Assembly: GCF_000702445.1 (NCBI RefSeq) | Contig: NZ_JNIF01000004.1 | Span: forward strand, 1,116,001-1,180,000 | DNA length: 64,000 nucleotides | Origin: Bryobacter aggregatus MPL3 | GTDB lineage: Bacteria > Acidobacteriota > Terriglobia > Bryobacterales > Bryobacteraceae | Direction: 5' to 3' | Part shown: positions 52,378-61,257 of the stretch, in pieces | Layout of the letters: each line of letters begins with the position of its first letter | How positions within the stretch are numbered: the stretch's first letter is position 1 | The notes under the pieces: model-generated | What the model saw: only the letters and a program-made list of their open reading frames with translations | Told to the model about the DNA's origin: nothing | The model's database searches: none | Position numbers and translations under genes: made by a program

Positions 52378-53037
52378 CTAGTGGCCCTTGAGAATCTTGA
52401 AGCCCGCATCGAGAAGAATCTGCACGCCAAGACAGAGCAGAATAAACGCCGAGAGCCGGAGCATCACCACACTGCCGGTTTCCCCGATCAGCCGCACCAG
52501 CCGGGGTGCGGAGCGATAGCAGAGATACACCACGCCAGAAACCAGAAGCAGCCCCAGCACGGTGATCAGCGCTGAGAAATCAAGGATGGTACCGTCTGAG
52601 AAGATTCCGGCGCCCAATGTGATCGCCACCGAGATCGATCCGGGACCACAGGTCAGAGGAAAGGTCAACGGGTAGAACGCGCGGCTGGAGATGATCTCAT
52701 CGGTGGGTTCGCTCGCCAGATTCTCGTGTGCCGGTGCCGCCTCGCTTCGGAGCAATCGCCAGCCCGTGCTGGCCACAAGCAAGCCGCCTCCGATACGGAC
52801 CGCATCCAGGGAGAGCCCAAAGAAACGGAGAATCAGCGACCCGAGGAAAGTCGCCGCCACCAGGAGGATCAGTGTATTGAGTCCAATCCGGCGAGCCATC
52901 GAAGTCCGTGCCTGCTCCGGCCAACCGGCCGTCATCCCCAGATAGATCGGAGCCAAACCAATAGGATTGATGATCGGAAGCAGCGTGAAGACCACAAGAA
53001 AAAGAGACTTCAATGCGGTCGCTACGTCGGGTTGCAT
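52378..53037 (-). CDS. MarC-family integral membrane protein
   Basis: The 219-residue protein has six hydrophobic helices. It shows the family's N-P-I-G-L-A-P-I-Y first-half motif and P-L-T-F-P-L-T-C-G-P-G-S-I-S in the second half. MarC proteins are a widespread family of unknown transport role; despite the name, a link to antibiotic resistance was not upheld. It is divergent from the ybaK-like gene with 66 bases between. Confidence 0.9.
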   Translation of the reverse strand: MQPDVATALKSLFLVVFTLLPIINPIGLAPIYLGMTAGWPEQARTSMARRIGLNTLILLVAATFLGSLILRFFGLSLDAVRIGGGLLVASTGWRLLRSEAAPAHENLASEPTDEIISSRAFYPLTFPLTCGPGSISVAITLGAGIFSDGTILDFSALITVLGLLLVSGVVYLCYRSAPRLVRLIGETGSVVMLRLSAFILLCLGVQILLDAGFKILKGH

Positions 53038-53103
53038 CAGGCGGACCAGACTCTCTGGGAGCGTCGCACACGTTTGCGCATATGCACTACTTTAGACTGA
53101 AGT

Positions 53104-53583
53104 GTGGCGGCAAAAACAAATGCGATGCGGCTGCTGGACCAGTTGGGCATCCGCTATGAAGTGCGTGAATACGAAGTGGATGAGAGCGACTTGAGCGCGG
53201 AATCCGTCGCAGCAAAGATCCAATTTCCTGAAGAGCAGGTCTTCAAGACCCTCGTTGTACGCGGCGATGTCCACGGCGTCTCGATGGCGGTAATCCCTGC
53301 CAATACCGAACTCGATCTCAAGGCCCTGGCTCGCGCAACAGGAGACAGAAAGGTCGAACCGGTTGCGCTCAAGGAAGTACTGCCGCTCACAGGCTACATC
53401 CGGGGCGGCGTCACGGCGCTCGCCGCCAGGAAAGAATACCCGGTGCTCCTCGATGAGCTGGCGCAACTCTTCGACCAGATCAGCATTTCTCCCGGCCAAC
53501 GTGGCATGCAGATCTTATTGAATCCACTCGACTACGCCCGGGCGGTGGGAGCGAAAATGGCCGGAATTTCGAGGTTTAAGTGA
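53104..53583 (+). CDS. ybaK: Cys-tRNA(Pro)/Cys-tRNA(Cys) deacylase YbaK
   Basis: The 159-residue editing-domain protein hydrolyses mischarged aminoacyl-tRNA in trans. It has the family sequence F-K-T-L-V-V-R-G, the conserved Lys (K-T-L-V) and G-Y-I-R-G-G-V-T-A-L near residue 97. The start is a GTG at 53104; the second possible start (ATG, residue 8) would remove little. It is followed after 69 bases by the S41-like gene. Confidence 0.9.
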   Translation: MAAKTNAMRLLDQLGIRYEVREYEVDESDLSAESVAAKIQFPEEQVFKTLVVRGDVHGVSMAVIPANTELDLKALARATGDRKVEPVALKEVLPLTGYIRGGVTALAARKEYPVLLDELAQLFDQISISPGQRGMQILLNPLDYARAVGAKMAGISRFK

Positions 53584-53652
53584 ATAGGCTGTTGAAACGA
53601 AAGCATTTTGCTCCCGTCTGATAACATTAGGTTGCGGAGATAGCCAAACACT

Positions 53653-54897
53653 ATGAATCGGCGTTTTCAATTTCTTTTCGTTTCTTCCTCACTGGCCGCA
53701 GTCCTACTGCTGCTGGTGGGCGTCAAGCTTGGTCGTAGCGCGAACAACAGCGACGATCCTTACAAGCACTTCGGTGTTTTCAGCGAAGTGATCACGCGCA
53801 TTAAGAGCGACTACGTCGAAGAGCCCGACATGAAGAATGTCACGCTCGGAGCATTGAATGGCCTTCTGGAATCGATTGACCCCTTTGCCAGCTATCTGAA
53901 CGCCGATCAGTTCAAGCAATATCAGGCCACCAAGGGGGCCACCAAAGCGAATGTCGGTCTCATCCTGAGCCGCCGCTTTGGATACGTCAGCGTGGTGGAT
54001 TCCATTCCTGGTTCCCCAGCCGACAAAGCAGGCTTCAACACCGGCGATATGCTCGAGACCATCAAGGGGATTTCCAGCCGCGACATGCCGTTGGCCTTCG
54101 CCGAGATGCTCTTAATGGGCGACGAGGGCACTACGGTTGAGATCCAGGTCCTGCGCAGCCGCAAGCCGGAGCCCGAGAAAGTCACCCTCACACGCGCCAA
54201 GATCAGCTATCCCACTCCAGTACTCACGCTCGGCCCCGATGGCGTTGCCACCTTTGTGGTGCAGTCGCTCCAAGGCTCGCTGAAGGATTCTGTCAAGAAA
54301 GGTCTTGATACAGCCATCGCAAAGGGCGCCAAGAAGCTGATTATCGATCTTCGGAATTGTGCCACCGGCGAACCTGCCGATGGAGTTGAGATCGCGCAAT
54401 GGTTTCTCGATAAGGGAGCCATTGGCAGTGTCAAAGGCCAGCGTAGCGACAATGTGAATTTCACCGCGGAAGCTGACAAGCAGATCTGGAAGTTGCCGGT
54501 GGTCCTGATTGTCAATCGCGGCACAGCCACTGCGGCTGAGGTCTTTGCCGCCGCACTGCTGGAGAATAAGCGTGCGGACTTGGTGGGAGAGCGCACCTAT
54601 GGCGATGCGTCCATCCGGAAGGCTCTGTCTCTCGACGACGGTAGCGCGGTGATCCTGAGTGTCGCCAAATATTACGCGCCGAATGGCAAAGCGATCCAGG
54701 ACACGGGTGTGACCCCGAATTATCCGATGCTCGACGCCACTATCGGCGGCGATGAGGATCCGGACGGCGATGGCATCCCGAATGCCCCCCCGGCCGAGAA
54801 GCCCAAGGAAGACCTCCTGATGAAGAAGGCGATCGAGCTCGTGAACGGCAACAAGACCATGGCCGGCATCAATCCCGATGCGGCATTGCGCCGATAA
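53653..54897 (+). CDS. S41 (C-terminal processing) peptidase homologue lacking the catalytic dyad
   Basis: The 414-residue exported or anchored protein has an N-terminal hydrophobic segment (about 11-25). An S41 N-terminal helical region, a PDZ domain (about 95-175) and the S41 core (about 190-360) follow. In active Ctp/Prc enzymes the core has G-S-A-S-A-S-E and F-G-K-G. Here they read G-T-A-T-A-A-E (290-296) and Y-G-D-A-S (316-320), so the nucleophile position is T293 and the general-base Lys is D318. The spacing of 25 residues is kept. It is probably a non-proteolytic PDZ protein. The C-terminus has a D-E-D-P-D-G-D-G-I acidic stretch. Confidence 0.88.
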   Translation: MNRRFQFLFVSSSLAAVLLLLVGVKLGRSANNSDDPYKHFGVFSEVITRIKSDYVEEPDMKNVTLGALNGLLESIDPFASYLNADQFKQYQATKGATKANVGLILSRRFGYVSVVDSIPGSPADKAGFNTGDMLETIKGISSRDMPLAFAEMLLMGDEGTTVEIQVLRSRKPEPEKVTLTRAKISYPTPVLTLGPDGVATFVVQSLQGSLKDSVKKGLDTAIAKGAKKLIIDLRNCATGEPADGVEIAQWFLDKGAIGSVKGQRSDNVNFTAEADKQIWKLPVVLIVNRGTATAAEVFAAALLENKRADLVGERTYGDASIRKALSLDDGSAVILSVAKYYAPNGKAIQDTGVTPNYPMLDATIGGDEDPDGDGIPNAPPAEKPKEDLLMKKAIELVNGNKTMAGINPDAALRR

Positions 54898-54914
54898 GCT
54901 GCGAAAATAGGAAT

Positions 54915-55262
54915 ATGCCGATTTACGAGTACCGCTGTGCGGATTGCGGTAAGACCTTTGATGCGATTCAGAAGTTCAGTGATGAACCCTATACGAACTG
55001 CGGGCAGAGTGCGAGCCTGGAGTGCCCCACCAAGGGCAAGGGACATGTCAGCCGTCTGATGAGTACACCTTCGTTTCACTTGAAAGGGACCGGCTGGTAT
55101 GTAACCGATTATAAGAAGGGCGGTTCCTCCTCATCATCGAGTTCGTCTAGCGCTACAGAGTCGAAAAGCGAGTCAAAGACGGAGACCAAGAGCGAGACAA
55201 CTCCGGCGAAGAGCAGCGAGAGCACCCCAAGCGCGCCGGCTTCCCCGGCCAAGGCAGACTAG
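54915..55262 (+). CDS. FmdB-like zinc-ribbon protein with Ser/Glu/Lys-rich tail
   Basis: The 115-residue protein begins P-I-Y-E-Y-R-C-A-D-C-G-K-T-F, the FmdB/CxxC_CXXC_SSSS signature. The second cysteine pair is unusual: N-C-G-Q-S-A-S-L-E-C spaces the two Cys by eight residues instead of C-x-x-C. Residues from about 70 are low complexity (Ser, Glu, Thr, Lys, Pro, Ala). The function of the family is unknown; some act as regulators. It lies 17 bases after the S41-like gene. Confidence 0.85.
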   Translation: MPIYEYRCADCGKTFDAIQKFSDEPYTNCGQSASLECPTKGKGHVSRLMSTPSFHLKGTGWYVTDYKKGGSSSSSSSSSATESKSESKTETKSETTPAKSSESTPSAPASPAKAD

Positions 55263-55285
55263 AGTTTTCCCATGCAACCCAAGAG

Positions 55286-55326
55286 CGGCTCCAGACGCGA
55301 TTCCGTCTGGGGCCGTAGTCTTTTTC
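55286..55326 (+). terminator. Intrinsic terminator after the FmdB-like gene
   Basis: CGGCTCCAGACG (55286-55297) pairs with CGTCTGGGGCCG (55304-55315) with one wobble. GTAGTCTTTTT follows. It ends the S41/FmdB transcript just before the next gene. Confidence 0.82.
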
Positions 55327-55333
55327 AAGCGAG

Positions 55334-56194
55334 ATGATTCGAAATCTGAAAGTTTTTCTCCTGGCCGGCTGTCTTTGGGCCACTGGATCTTCCCTCTGGA
55401 TGGGAATGCAGGAGGCACAACCAGTCATCCAGGTGCTCCGCGAGTGGAAGCGCATTCCGGCAGTCGTGGTGAGCACCAGCAACCCCACGCATGTGGAGCT
55501 TCTCCTCGTAGACAAGACGCCGATTCAAGTGCCAGTCACACCCGCCTCGCTTTACTCCCTCCAGGAACACGTCACCGTCCTTGAGAACCCAACGCAGCCC
55601 GGGGAAAGACTCGTCTATGGAAAATTGAACCTCTGGTATTTGCCGATCGCCTGGACGCTCACTGCATTTTTTGCGTTCCTGACGCTAGCCATCCTTTTCT
55701 TTCTTCCAATGGGGTCACTACAAACCTGGACCGCGCAGGGTTGGCAAAGCACGCAGAAGACACTTCCGGGCACAGGTTGGGTCGTAGAATTGCGGCCCGG
55801 CCCGTCGGCAAGAGAGTCCCTCTGGCGAGCATTCTCCCTCGCCGCCCTCGCCATGGTCGCCTTCGCCGCACTGGATCGGGGTGGCAACCTGTTGCTGCGC
55901 ATTCCGATGGCTTGGGCTGGGGTCGCGTATCTGCTTCTGCTGCTCTATGGGATGAGCCTGCGGGCGACCAAGCGGATTCGAGCCAATGAATTCGGAGTAG
56001 AGACTCACTCCAGATGGGAAACCCGGTGGGTCGCCTGGGAGGAGATCCGAAGTCTTGAATTTGTCCCCAAATATTCCAAATGGCTCTTTCGGAATGCGGC
56101 GGGACGCGATCTATTGGCACTCGATCGCGAAGAAATATCCCAGGATCAACTCGATCTATTTCTTACTTATGCAAGACAAAAGATCATAAGTTAG
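55334..56194 (+). CDS. DUF3592-like membrane protein
   Basis: The 286-residue protein has an N-terminal hydrophobic helix (about 7-25), a short extracytoplasmic beta domain (about 35-95), a second helix (about 104-126) and two helices near 165-210. The C-terminus (about 220-286) is soluble with W-V-A-W-E-E-I-R-S-L-E-F, a pleckstrin-like strand pattern. It resembles DUF3592 proteins, whose function is unknown. It is the first gene after a terminator and is followed after 49 bases by the next gene. Confidence 0.65.
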   Translation: MIRNLKVFLLAGCLWATGSSLWMGMQEAQPVIQVLREWKRIPAVVVSTSNPTHVELLLVDKTPIQVPVTPASLYSLQEHVTVLENPTQPGERLVYGKLNLWYLPIAWTLTAFFAFLTLAILFFLPMGSLQTWTAQGWQSTQKTLPGTGWVVELRPGPSARESLWRAFSLAALAMVAFAALDRGGNLLLRIPMAWAGVAYLLLLLYGMSLRATKRIRANEFGVETHSRWETRWVAWEEIRSLEFVPKYSKWLFRNAAGRDLLALDREEISQDQLDLFLTYARQKIIS

Positions 56195-56243
56195 GATAAG
56201 ATCAATTGCGGCGTCCTACAGTTAGAATCCTGGAGTCCCAACT

Positions 56244-56741
56244 GTGGAGCGTTCCTCGCCCTTCTTGAAAGCTGCAGTCCATCTCTTTTTAGTTGTCGCA
56301 TTCTCAACTTGTCTCCGGCCATCCCTCAGTATCTTAGGCGCCACCGAAAAGAACGAGCCTCCCTATCAGCTTCGCTTTCTTTCCGGTGCTTTTCCGCCGG
56401 AGACCACGGACGGAGAAGATCGCTGGCTCCAACGCCAGGGAGTCCTCGAGATCCAAAACAGTTGCCCGGAGGGCCATGCTCTCAGCGGAGCGCTTTACTT
56501 TGCGGCAAACGAAGTTCTGCTCACACCCAACCAACACCGCATCCAGATGGAGCTGACCGGCCCCAATTCACTGTCCCGTCTCGAGATCACCCACACAGAG
56601 TCCGTGGAGATGCCTCTCACCCTGCAAGCCAACGCAACTCGCTTTCAATTTCAAGTCCAAGGCATTCCCCCAGACCTTCCCGGAGACCGTCGTAAGCTCT
56701 ATCTCTATTTCGGGGGGGCCAAATTCACTTGCGCCGACTAA
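56244..56741 (+). CDS. Predicted secreted protein, unknown function
   Basis: The 165-residue protein starts at a GTG and has a signal-peptide-like N-terminus (A-V-H-L-F-L-V-V-A-F-S-T-C-L). The mature part is beta-rich (L-E-I-Q-N-S, A-L-Y-F-A-A, R-I-Q-M-E-L) with two Cys residues, C-P-E-G and a late F-T-C-A-D, that could pair. I do not recognise a family. It overlaps the next gene by 13 bases, which supports a real gene and cotranscription. Confidence 0.6.
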   Translation: MERSSPFLKAAVHLFLVVAFSTCLRPSLSILGATEKNEPPYQLRFLSGAFPPETTDGEDRWLQRQGVLEIQNSCPEGHALSGALYFAANEVLLTPNQHRIQMELTGPNSLSRLEITHTESVEMPLTLQANATRFQFQVQGIPPDLPGDRRKLYLYFGGAKFTCAD

Positions 56742-58465
56742 TTCCCTGGAAAGATGCGCTTGTTTCCATTGCAAGCCTGGTATCGCTGGGTATCTTATTC
56801 TGGTTCGGTCTCCACGCCGGCTATGTGCAGGATGACTTTGCCTGGCTCAATCTCAATAGCCGTTTGCTCCAAGGCGACGGCCTGAGCACTCTGCTGTTTG
56901 CCCCTATGGCGCAAGGAACCGTGAGGACACTCAGCGAACGCCTCCCCTATCTGCTCTCAGCACACTTCTTTGGATTCGATCCTCTTCCGATGCGAATCCT
57001 CTGGGCAGTGCTGAGCCTTCTGAATGTCTGGATCTGGGTCAAGCTCTTGCGCCTGCCGTTGCCAAGCGCACTGCTCTGTATCGCGATCTGGTACTTGAAT
57101 CCGGCGCTGGAGAAAGCACAACTGTGGCCAGCCGCGTTGAATCAGACGATGCAGGCCTTGGCCATCGGCCTGGCTCTCTGGCTCCATGATCGTCCGAAGT
57201 GGTTGTTACCAGTCTTCTGTCTCTCCCTCCTCGTACACGAGCTTTGCCTGCTGATTCCTTTTTATCTCTTGGCGATGGACGGCTGGCCCATCCTGCGTAA
57301 GGCCTACTGGCGCGTGATGGCAGGGATCTCAATTCTCTTCTTCCTGGGACATCGATGGGCAGGCCGCAGTCTGGCGAATCACACCTACCAGATTTCCTTG
57401 GGACCACAGGAGTGGCTCCACAACCTGCTGCACTACTTTCAGCTCGCGACACCGCAGAGTTGGCTCTTCTGGCTCGCATTTCTGGGACTCGCCGCGCTGG
57501 CCTGCTGGCCTTCTAGAATTCGACTCACTGCCCTGCCCTTTGCACTCCTTTCGACAGTGCTGGTCTACTGCAGCTTGCCCAACATCCAGAACGGATACTA
57601 TCTGTTTGTACCCCTTGCCGGATGCGTCCTGTTGCTTGCTCTTGTTTTTCGCAAGGCAGCAGAGCAATCGGAATCCCTGGGGGCGGTTGCGCTCGGACTT
57701 GGACTGCTCTTACTCAGTGCTGAACTGCGGGTCAGTTACCCGAAGCTACAGAAAAATGTCGCAGAATCCACCCGCTTCCGTTCCGTGATCGAGTTGGCCA
57801 GCCAGCAGGCCCAACTGGACCCGGAGCGGCCTGTTGTCGTCTCTGGTCTCAGCATGGGCCTCTATAGCCTGGGCTGGCGGGACTCGCCGTTTCGCGTTAT
57901 TGGAGTCCGCAACGTCTATCTCGCACCAGAAGAAAGCCGGGCCATTTCCGATTCATTTGAAGTACTCTGGCACCGCCAGCATTTCCTCGATTGGAAACAG
58001 ATCGATCGCCTCCGCCAATCGCGGCAAGCTCGCTTTGTGCACCTGGATCCGCGAGGGATTCGACTTTTACAGAATGAAGAAGTGGATGCAATCGCCAAGC
58101 TCGATCACGAGAAGAGCTTCGCGATTCGCCGGCCCGGACTCCACTTTGACCCGCCGGAAAGCGGCGACCGCGGCTGGCTCAAAGCGGAAAACGGCATGCG
58201 CTGGATGGAGCCATCCTTTTCAGTCGCCTTAGAGGCGGACGGCGGCGATCAAGTAGGCATCACGCTATTTACGATCGGTACGTGCGAACTCTCGCTACGC
58301 AATGCAGGAGTGGATATCGGCGAATTCACGCTCACGCCCGGGTGGAAGCGCTACGACTTACAAAGCCCACAGAGGATCAATCCAGCGACGCCGCTCGAAG
58401 GTCAAACCACTTCAGGCTGCCGGATTGCGGTTGAAAGCGTCGTCCTCGCTGCGCACTCGGAGTAG
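56729..58465 (+). CDS. Polytopic membrane protein, glycosyltransferase-39-like (GT-C fold)
   Basis: The 578-residue protein has about ten helices in the first 340 residues and a soluble C-terminal domain (about 345-578). An early loop reads Y-V-Q-D-D-F-A-W-L; the D-D pair after the first helix is the usual catalytic site of GT-C enzymes such as ArnT/PMT. It may transfer a sugar from a polyprenyl carrier in the periplasm. The start is a TTG, the only start near the first helix. The 3' end overlaps the convergent GT4 gene by 64 bases, an unusually long antisense overlap. Confidence 0.7.
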   Translation: MRRLIPWKDALVSIASLVSLGILFWFGLHAGYVQDDFAWLNLNSRLLQGDGLSTLLFAPMAQGTVRTLSERLPYLLSAHFFGFDPLPMRILWAVLSLLNVWIWVKLLRLPLPSALLCIAIWYLNPALEKAQLWPAALNQTMQALAIGLALWLHDRPKWLLPVFCLSLLVHELCLLIPFYLLAMDGWPILRKAYWRVMAGISILFFLGHRWAGRSLANHTYQISLGPQEWLHNLLHYFQLATPQSWLFWLAFLGLAALACWPSRIRLTALPFALLSTVLVYCSLPNIQNGYYLFVPLAGCVLLLALVFRKAAEQSESLGAVALGLGLLLLSAELRVSYPKLQKNVAESTRFRSVIELASQQAQLDPERPVVVSGLSMGLYSLGWRDSPFRVIGVRNVYLAPEESRAISDSFEVLWHRQHFLDWKQIDRLRQSRQARFVHLDPRGIRLLQNEEVDAIAKLDHEKSFAIRRPGLHFDPPESGDRGWLKAENGMRWMEPSFSVALEADGGDQVGITLFTIGTCELSLRNAGVDIGEFTLTPGWKRYDLQSPQRINPATPLEGQTTSGCRIAVESVVLAAHSE

Positions 58466-59598
58466 GACCGGTAGAGCCGCTCGAAGACCTCATCCCAGCT
58501 CTGCACAAACTTCGATTGGAGCGCCCCCTCGCGCAGGCGGAAACGATGCTCGGGATTCCGGGCAAGTGATGCAGCGGCAGCGACGAACTTCGCATCGCTC
58601 GAAGCGATCATGCCCGTGACCTCATTCTCAACCAGGAACTTCGGCCCGCCTCCGGTATTGACAACGCAGGGGGTACCGCAGGCAAGCGACTCGAGGATCA
58701 CATTGCCGAAGGTGTCGGTCCAGCTCGGAAAGAGAAAGACGTCCATATTCGCGTAGGCTTCCGCCAGTTGCTCGCCGCGCAGCACGCCCGGCAATTCGAC
58801 CGACTTCAGATTCTGCCGCAGCCACTCTCGCTCGCTGCCATCGCCAACGATCAGGAACTTGTAGTTCGTCACTCCTTCGGCGAGCAGCATCTCTTCCAGC
58901 TTCACCAGCAGCCGTACGTTCTTCTCAGGACGCAAACGGCCACAGAACCCCAAGACGAGCGTGGCGTCCCGGCGCGTGCGTCGCAACGGATGAAAGAGGT
59001 CACGCTCGACGCCACGGTGCATGAGCTGACACGGACGGCCAGTCTTCTGTTCGAGCATCCTGCGTAGTTCTTCATTGGGCGCCAGTAAAAGTCGCCCCAT
59101 GCGGTAGTACAGACTTAAGGCATCAAGGGCTTTGCTCTCTGCGAACTGCTCCAGCTTCGAGCGCGAGCTTTCACCCAGAAAAGCGCCTACGATGCTCCCG
59201 AGACGGGTGCCCGCGTACTCGTGCAGGTTGGTGTGCCAACTGGCGAGAATTGGAACGCCCATGTGCTTTGCGGCCACCGCGCCAAGAATCCCCACATCGC
59301 TCGGACCGGTGATGTGGACCACGTCCGGCTGAAAGTCCCGGAATGCCTGCATCGTGCGCCGCCAGTGCCGCGCAAAGAACAGGTCGAAACTCATATTGTT
59401 ATCCAGCGGAATGCCGAGCACAGTGCGCTTGAGACTCAACTCGAGATGATTCCCGGTGCGACGAAGCTCTGTCGTGGCACCGGCATGAACACTGAGAAAA
59501 GGGAGGTTTCTACGGCGCGCAAAGGCATCGAGATTGCGGCTGGTGTGGGCAACACCATTGATCTCATGAAAGGAATCTGTAAAAAACGCTACACGCAT
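58402..59598 (-). CDS. Glycosyltransferase family 4
   Basis: The cytosolic GT-B enzyme has 398 residues. The N-terminal domain has F-F-T-D-S-F-H-E-I-N-G-V-A near residue 5 and H-I-T-G-P-S-D-V-G near 95. The C-terminal domain has G-F-C-G-R-L-R-P-E-K-N and the donor-site motif F-P-S-W-T-D-T-F-G-N-V-I-L-E-S-L-A-C-G-T-P. It resembles GT4 enzymes of the MgtA/PimB type acting on lipids or polysaccharides. The E-x7-E-like acidic pair (T-F-G-N-V-I-L-E-S) is present. The acceptor is unknown. Confidence 0.92.
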   Translation of the reverse strand: MRVAFFTDSFHEINGVAHTSRNLDAFARRRNLPFLSVHAGATTELRRTGNHLELSLKRTVLGIPLDNNMSFDLFFARHWRRTMQAFRDFQPDVVHITGPSDVGILGAVAAKHMGVPILASWHTNLHEYAGTRLGSIVGAFLGESSRSKLEQFAESKALDALSLYYRMGRLLLAPNEELRRMLEQKTGRPCQLMHRGVERDLFHPLRRTRRDATLVLGFCGRLRPEKNVRLLVKLEEMLLAEGVTNYKFLIVGDGSEREWLRQNLKSVELPGVLRGEQLAEAYANMDVFLFPSWTDTFGNVILESLACGTPCVVNTGGGPKFLVENEVTGMIASSDAKFVAAAASLARNPEHRFRLREGALQSKFVQSWDEVFERLYRSYSECAARTTLSTAIRQPEVV

Positions 59599-59818
59599 CT
59601 CGCGACTCCAGTCTGGGAGACCGGCAGCGCAAACAGCCGTTGCGTGAACAAGTCCTGGCTCTCCACAGATCTCAGGTCCATCATCTTTCGAGACGTCTGC
59701 CGTACACCATCCGGTTCCATCGTCGACAGGGAAGAAAGGCGCAACGTCAGGCCCAATCCCTATCGCTTCCAGGCTGCACGGTGTCCTTTACAGCCAGATC
59801 GCAACCGCGTGAATGTTC

Positions 59819-59842
59819 AAACAATTCCGGCTGGAATTGTTT
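59819..59842 (-). terminator. Hairpin terminator of the ribosomal/HEAT operon
   Basis: AAACAATTCC (59819-59828) and GGAATTGTTT (59833-59842) form a perfect 10-bp stem with a 4-base loop, just touching the stop codon of the HEAT-repeat gene. On the minus strand the stem ends in a short T-run. The 220 bases from here to the GT4 start show nothing else I can support apart from the probable GT4 promoter. Confidence 0.7.
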
Positions 59843-61257
59843 TAGTCGTGTTGATGACCTTCGTGCTCATCAGCATCTTCCACCTCACTGAGGAAGATCG
59901 CCTCTTTGCCGTCGGCTTCAAGACGCATGTCGAGAGCAATCGCAACAGCAGTGGTCTCGTCGTGATTCAAGCCGCCGGCTTCCTTTTCAATTCGCTTGAA
60001 AAGGCTACGCATCCGGCTCGGCGATACGTCGCTCGGTACGGCCATCGAGTAAGCAAAGATCGCATCCTTGCGCACATCATCGTCCAGCATCAGATCCCGC
60101 AGCTTGCCAATCGCGGTGACATCGCCACAAACGCCCGCCCCACGAATCGCCTGGCGACGCACGGCCAGATCCGGATCCTCAAGGAAAGCACCAAAGCGCG
60201 TGTTGTAGCTCGCTTCGCGCGAGCGCCACATTGCATGGACCCCATCGGCGCGTGAGCTGGGATTCGCCAGAAACTCTTCGACATAAGTCCGCAGCTTCTT
60301 TGCTGGAACACTATCCGGCAACAAGGTAATCAGACTCGCCGCCCGCAGAGCCGCAGGCGCATGGCTGTCTTCAAGAGTCGCTTCCGCCACCGAACGGACT
60401 TCGGCAATCTGATTCAACCGGGCCAAGGCACGGAATGCCGCAGCACGAACCGCAATGGTATCGCTACCGGCGGCAAGGGCCATCAACGGCGTCACGGCCG
60501 TCTCAGGAAGCTCCAGATCTTCAAGAACATCGAGAGCCGCTAGACGCACCGCTTCGTCTTCATGCGAAGTCGCGAATTCTACAATCTCATCGTCGTCAAG
60601 GACTTCAAATTCAGGACCAGCAGTTGCGGCGTAGTCCTCCAGGAAATCGATCTCGGGCTCAGGGATCTCAGGAGCGATGTGCTTCAACTGTTCCAGGGCA
60701 AACTCGATCTCGCGATTCTTCCCCACTTCGGCAAGCAGCTTCTCAAGCGGTGCAATGCCAGCCTTATCGCCATAGAGACCCAGCAGGATGGCGCCATCTT
60801 CCATGTCAAAGTCGAGACGTTCGAGGATGATGTCAAAGATGCGCTGGTCATGCACGCCGAGACCAGCCAGCAAAAAGGCCACTTCGCCGCTCGCGTCTTC
60901 TTCCAGCGCTCGATAGGCGTTGATCAAGGGTTCGATCGCACCGGCACCAGCTTCACGGGCAATCTTGACCATGCTCGAAGGCAATTCGGTGAAGCCTTCC
61001 CGGAGCAGCGTCGCGATGTAATCGATGGCCGGAGCCCCAGGCAGATGGGCGAGCAGATTCAGAATATCGGCATCGATCTCAAGACGCGCTCCTTCCGCGG
61101 GCTTGCTGCCATAGGCAACCAGCGCCTCGACCGATTCTTCGGGACGCGCCACAATCGCGGCAATCAGGCGCTGGTCAAAACCAATGCGGCCCTTGCCCAC
61201 TTCATCGAGCAAAGTGGAGACAGGCGTCTGAGCATAGGCGGAGGGTTGGATTGGCAT
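59842..61257 (-). CDS. HEAT-repeat protein, unknown partner
   Basis: The 471-residue protein is soluble, acidic and almost wholly helical, built of HEAT-like repeats. Examples are D-E-A-V-R-L-A-A-L-D-V-L-E-D-L, I-A-V-R-A-A-A-F-R-A-L-A-R-L and P-D-L-A-V-R-R-Q-A-I-R-G-A. The C-terminus has an acidic stretch ending D-E-H-E-G-H-Q-H-D that could bind metal. HEAT proteins act as scaffolds. The start overlaps the SDR stop, so it is coupled to the ribosomal operon. No enzyme motif is seen. Confidence 0.85.
   Translation of the reverse strand: MPIQPSAYAQTPVSTLLDEVGKGRIGFDQRLIAAIVARPEESVEALVAYGSKPAEGARLEIDADILNLLAHLPGAPAIDYIATLLREGFTELPSSMVKIAREAGAGAIEPLINAYRALEEDASGEVAFLLAGLGVHDQRIFDIILERLDFDMEDGAILLGLYGDKAGIAPLEKLLAEVGKNREIEFALEQLKHIAPEIPEPEIDFLEDYAATAGPEFEVLDDDEIVEFATSHEDEAVRLAALDVLEDLELPETAVTPLMALAAGSDTIAVRAAAFRALARLNQIAEVRSVAEATLEDSHAPAALRAASLITLLPDSVPAKKLRTYVEEFLANPSSRADGVHAMWRSREASYNTRFGAFLEDPDLAVRRQAIRGAGVCGDVTAIGKLRDLMLDDDVRKDAIFAYSMAVPSDVSPSRMRSLFKRIEKEAGGLNHDETTAVAIALDMRLEADGKEAIFLSEVEDADEHEGHQHD

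Noticed and set aside
59221-60255. 344-residue plus-strand open frame spanning the GT4 and HEAT genes
   Set aside because: It runs antisense to two well-supported genes and across a terminator hairpin, and shows no domain.
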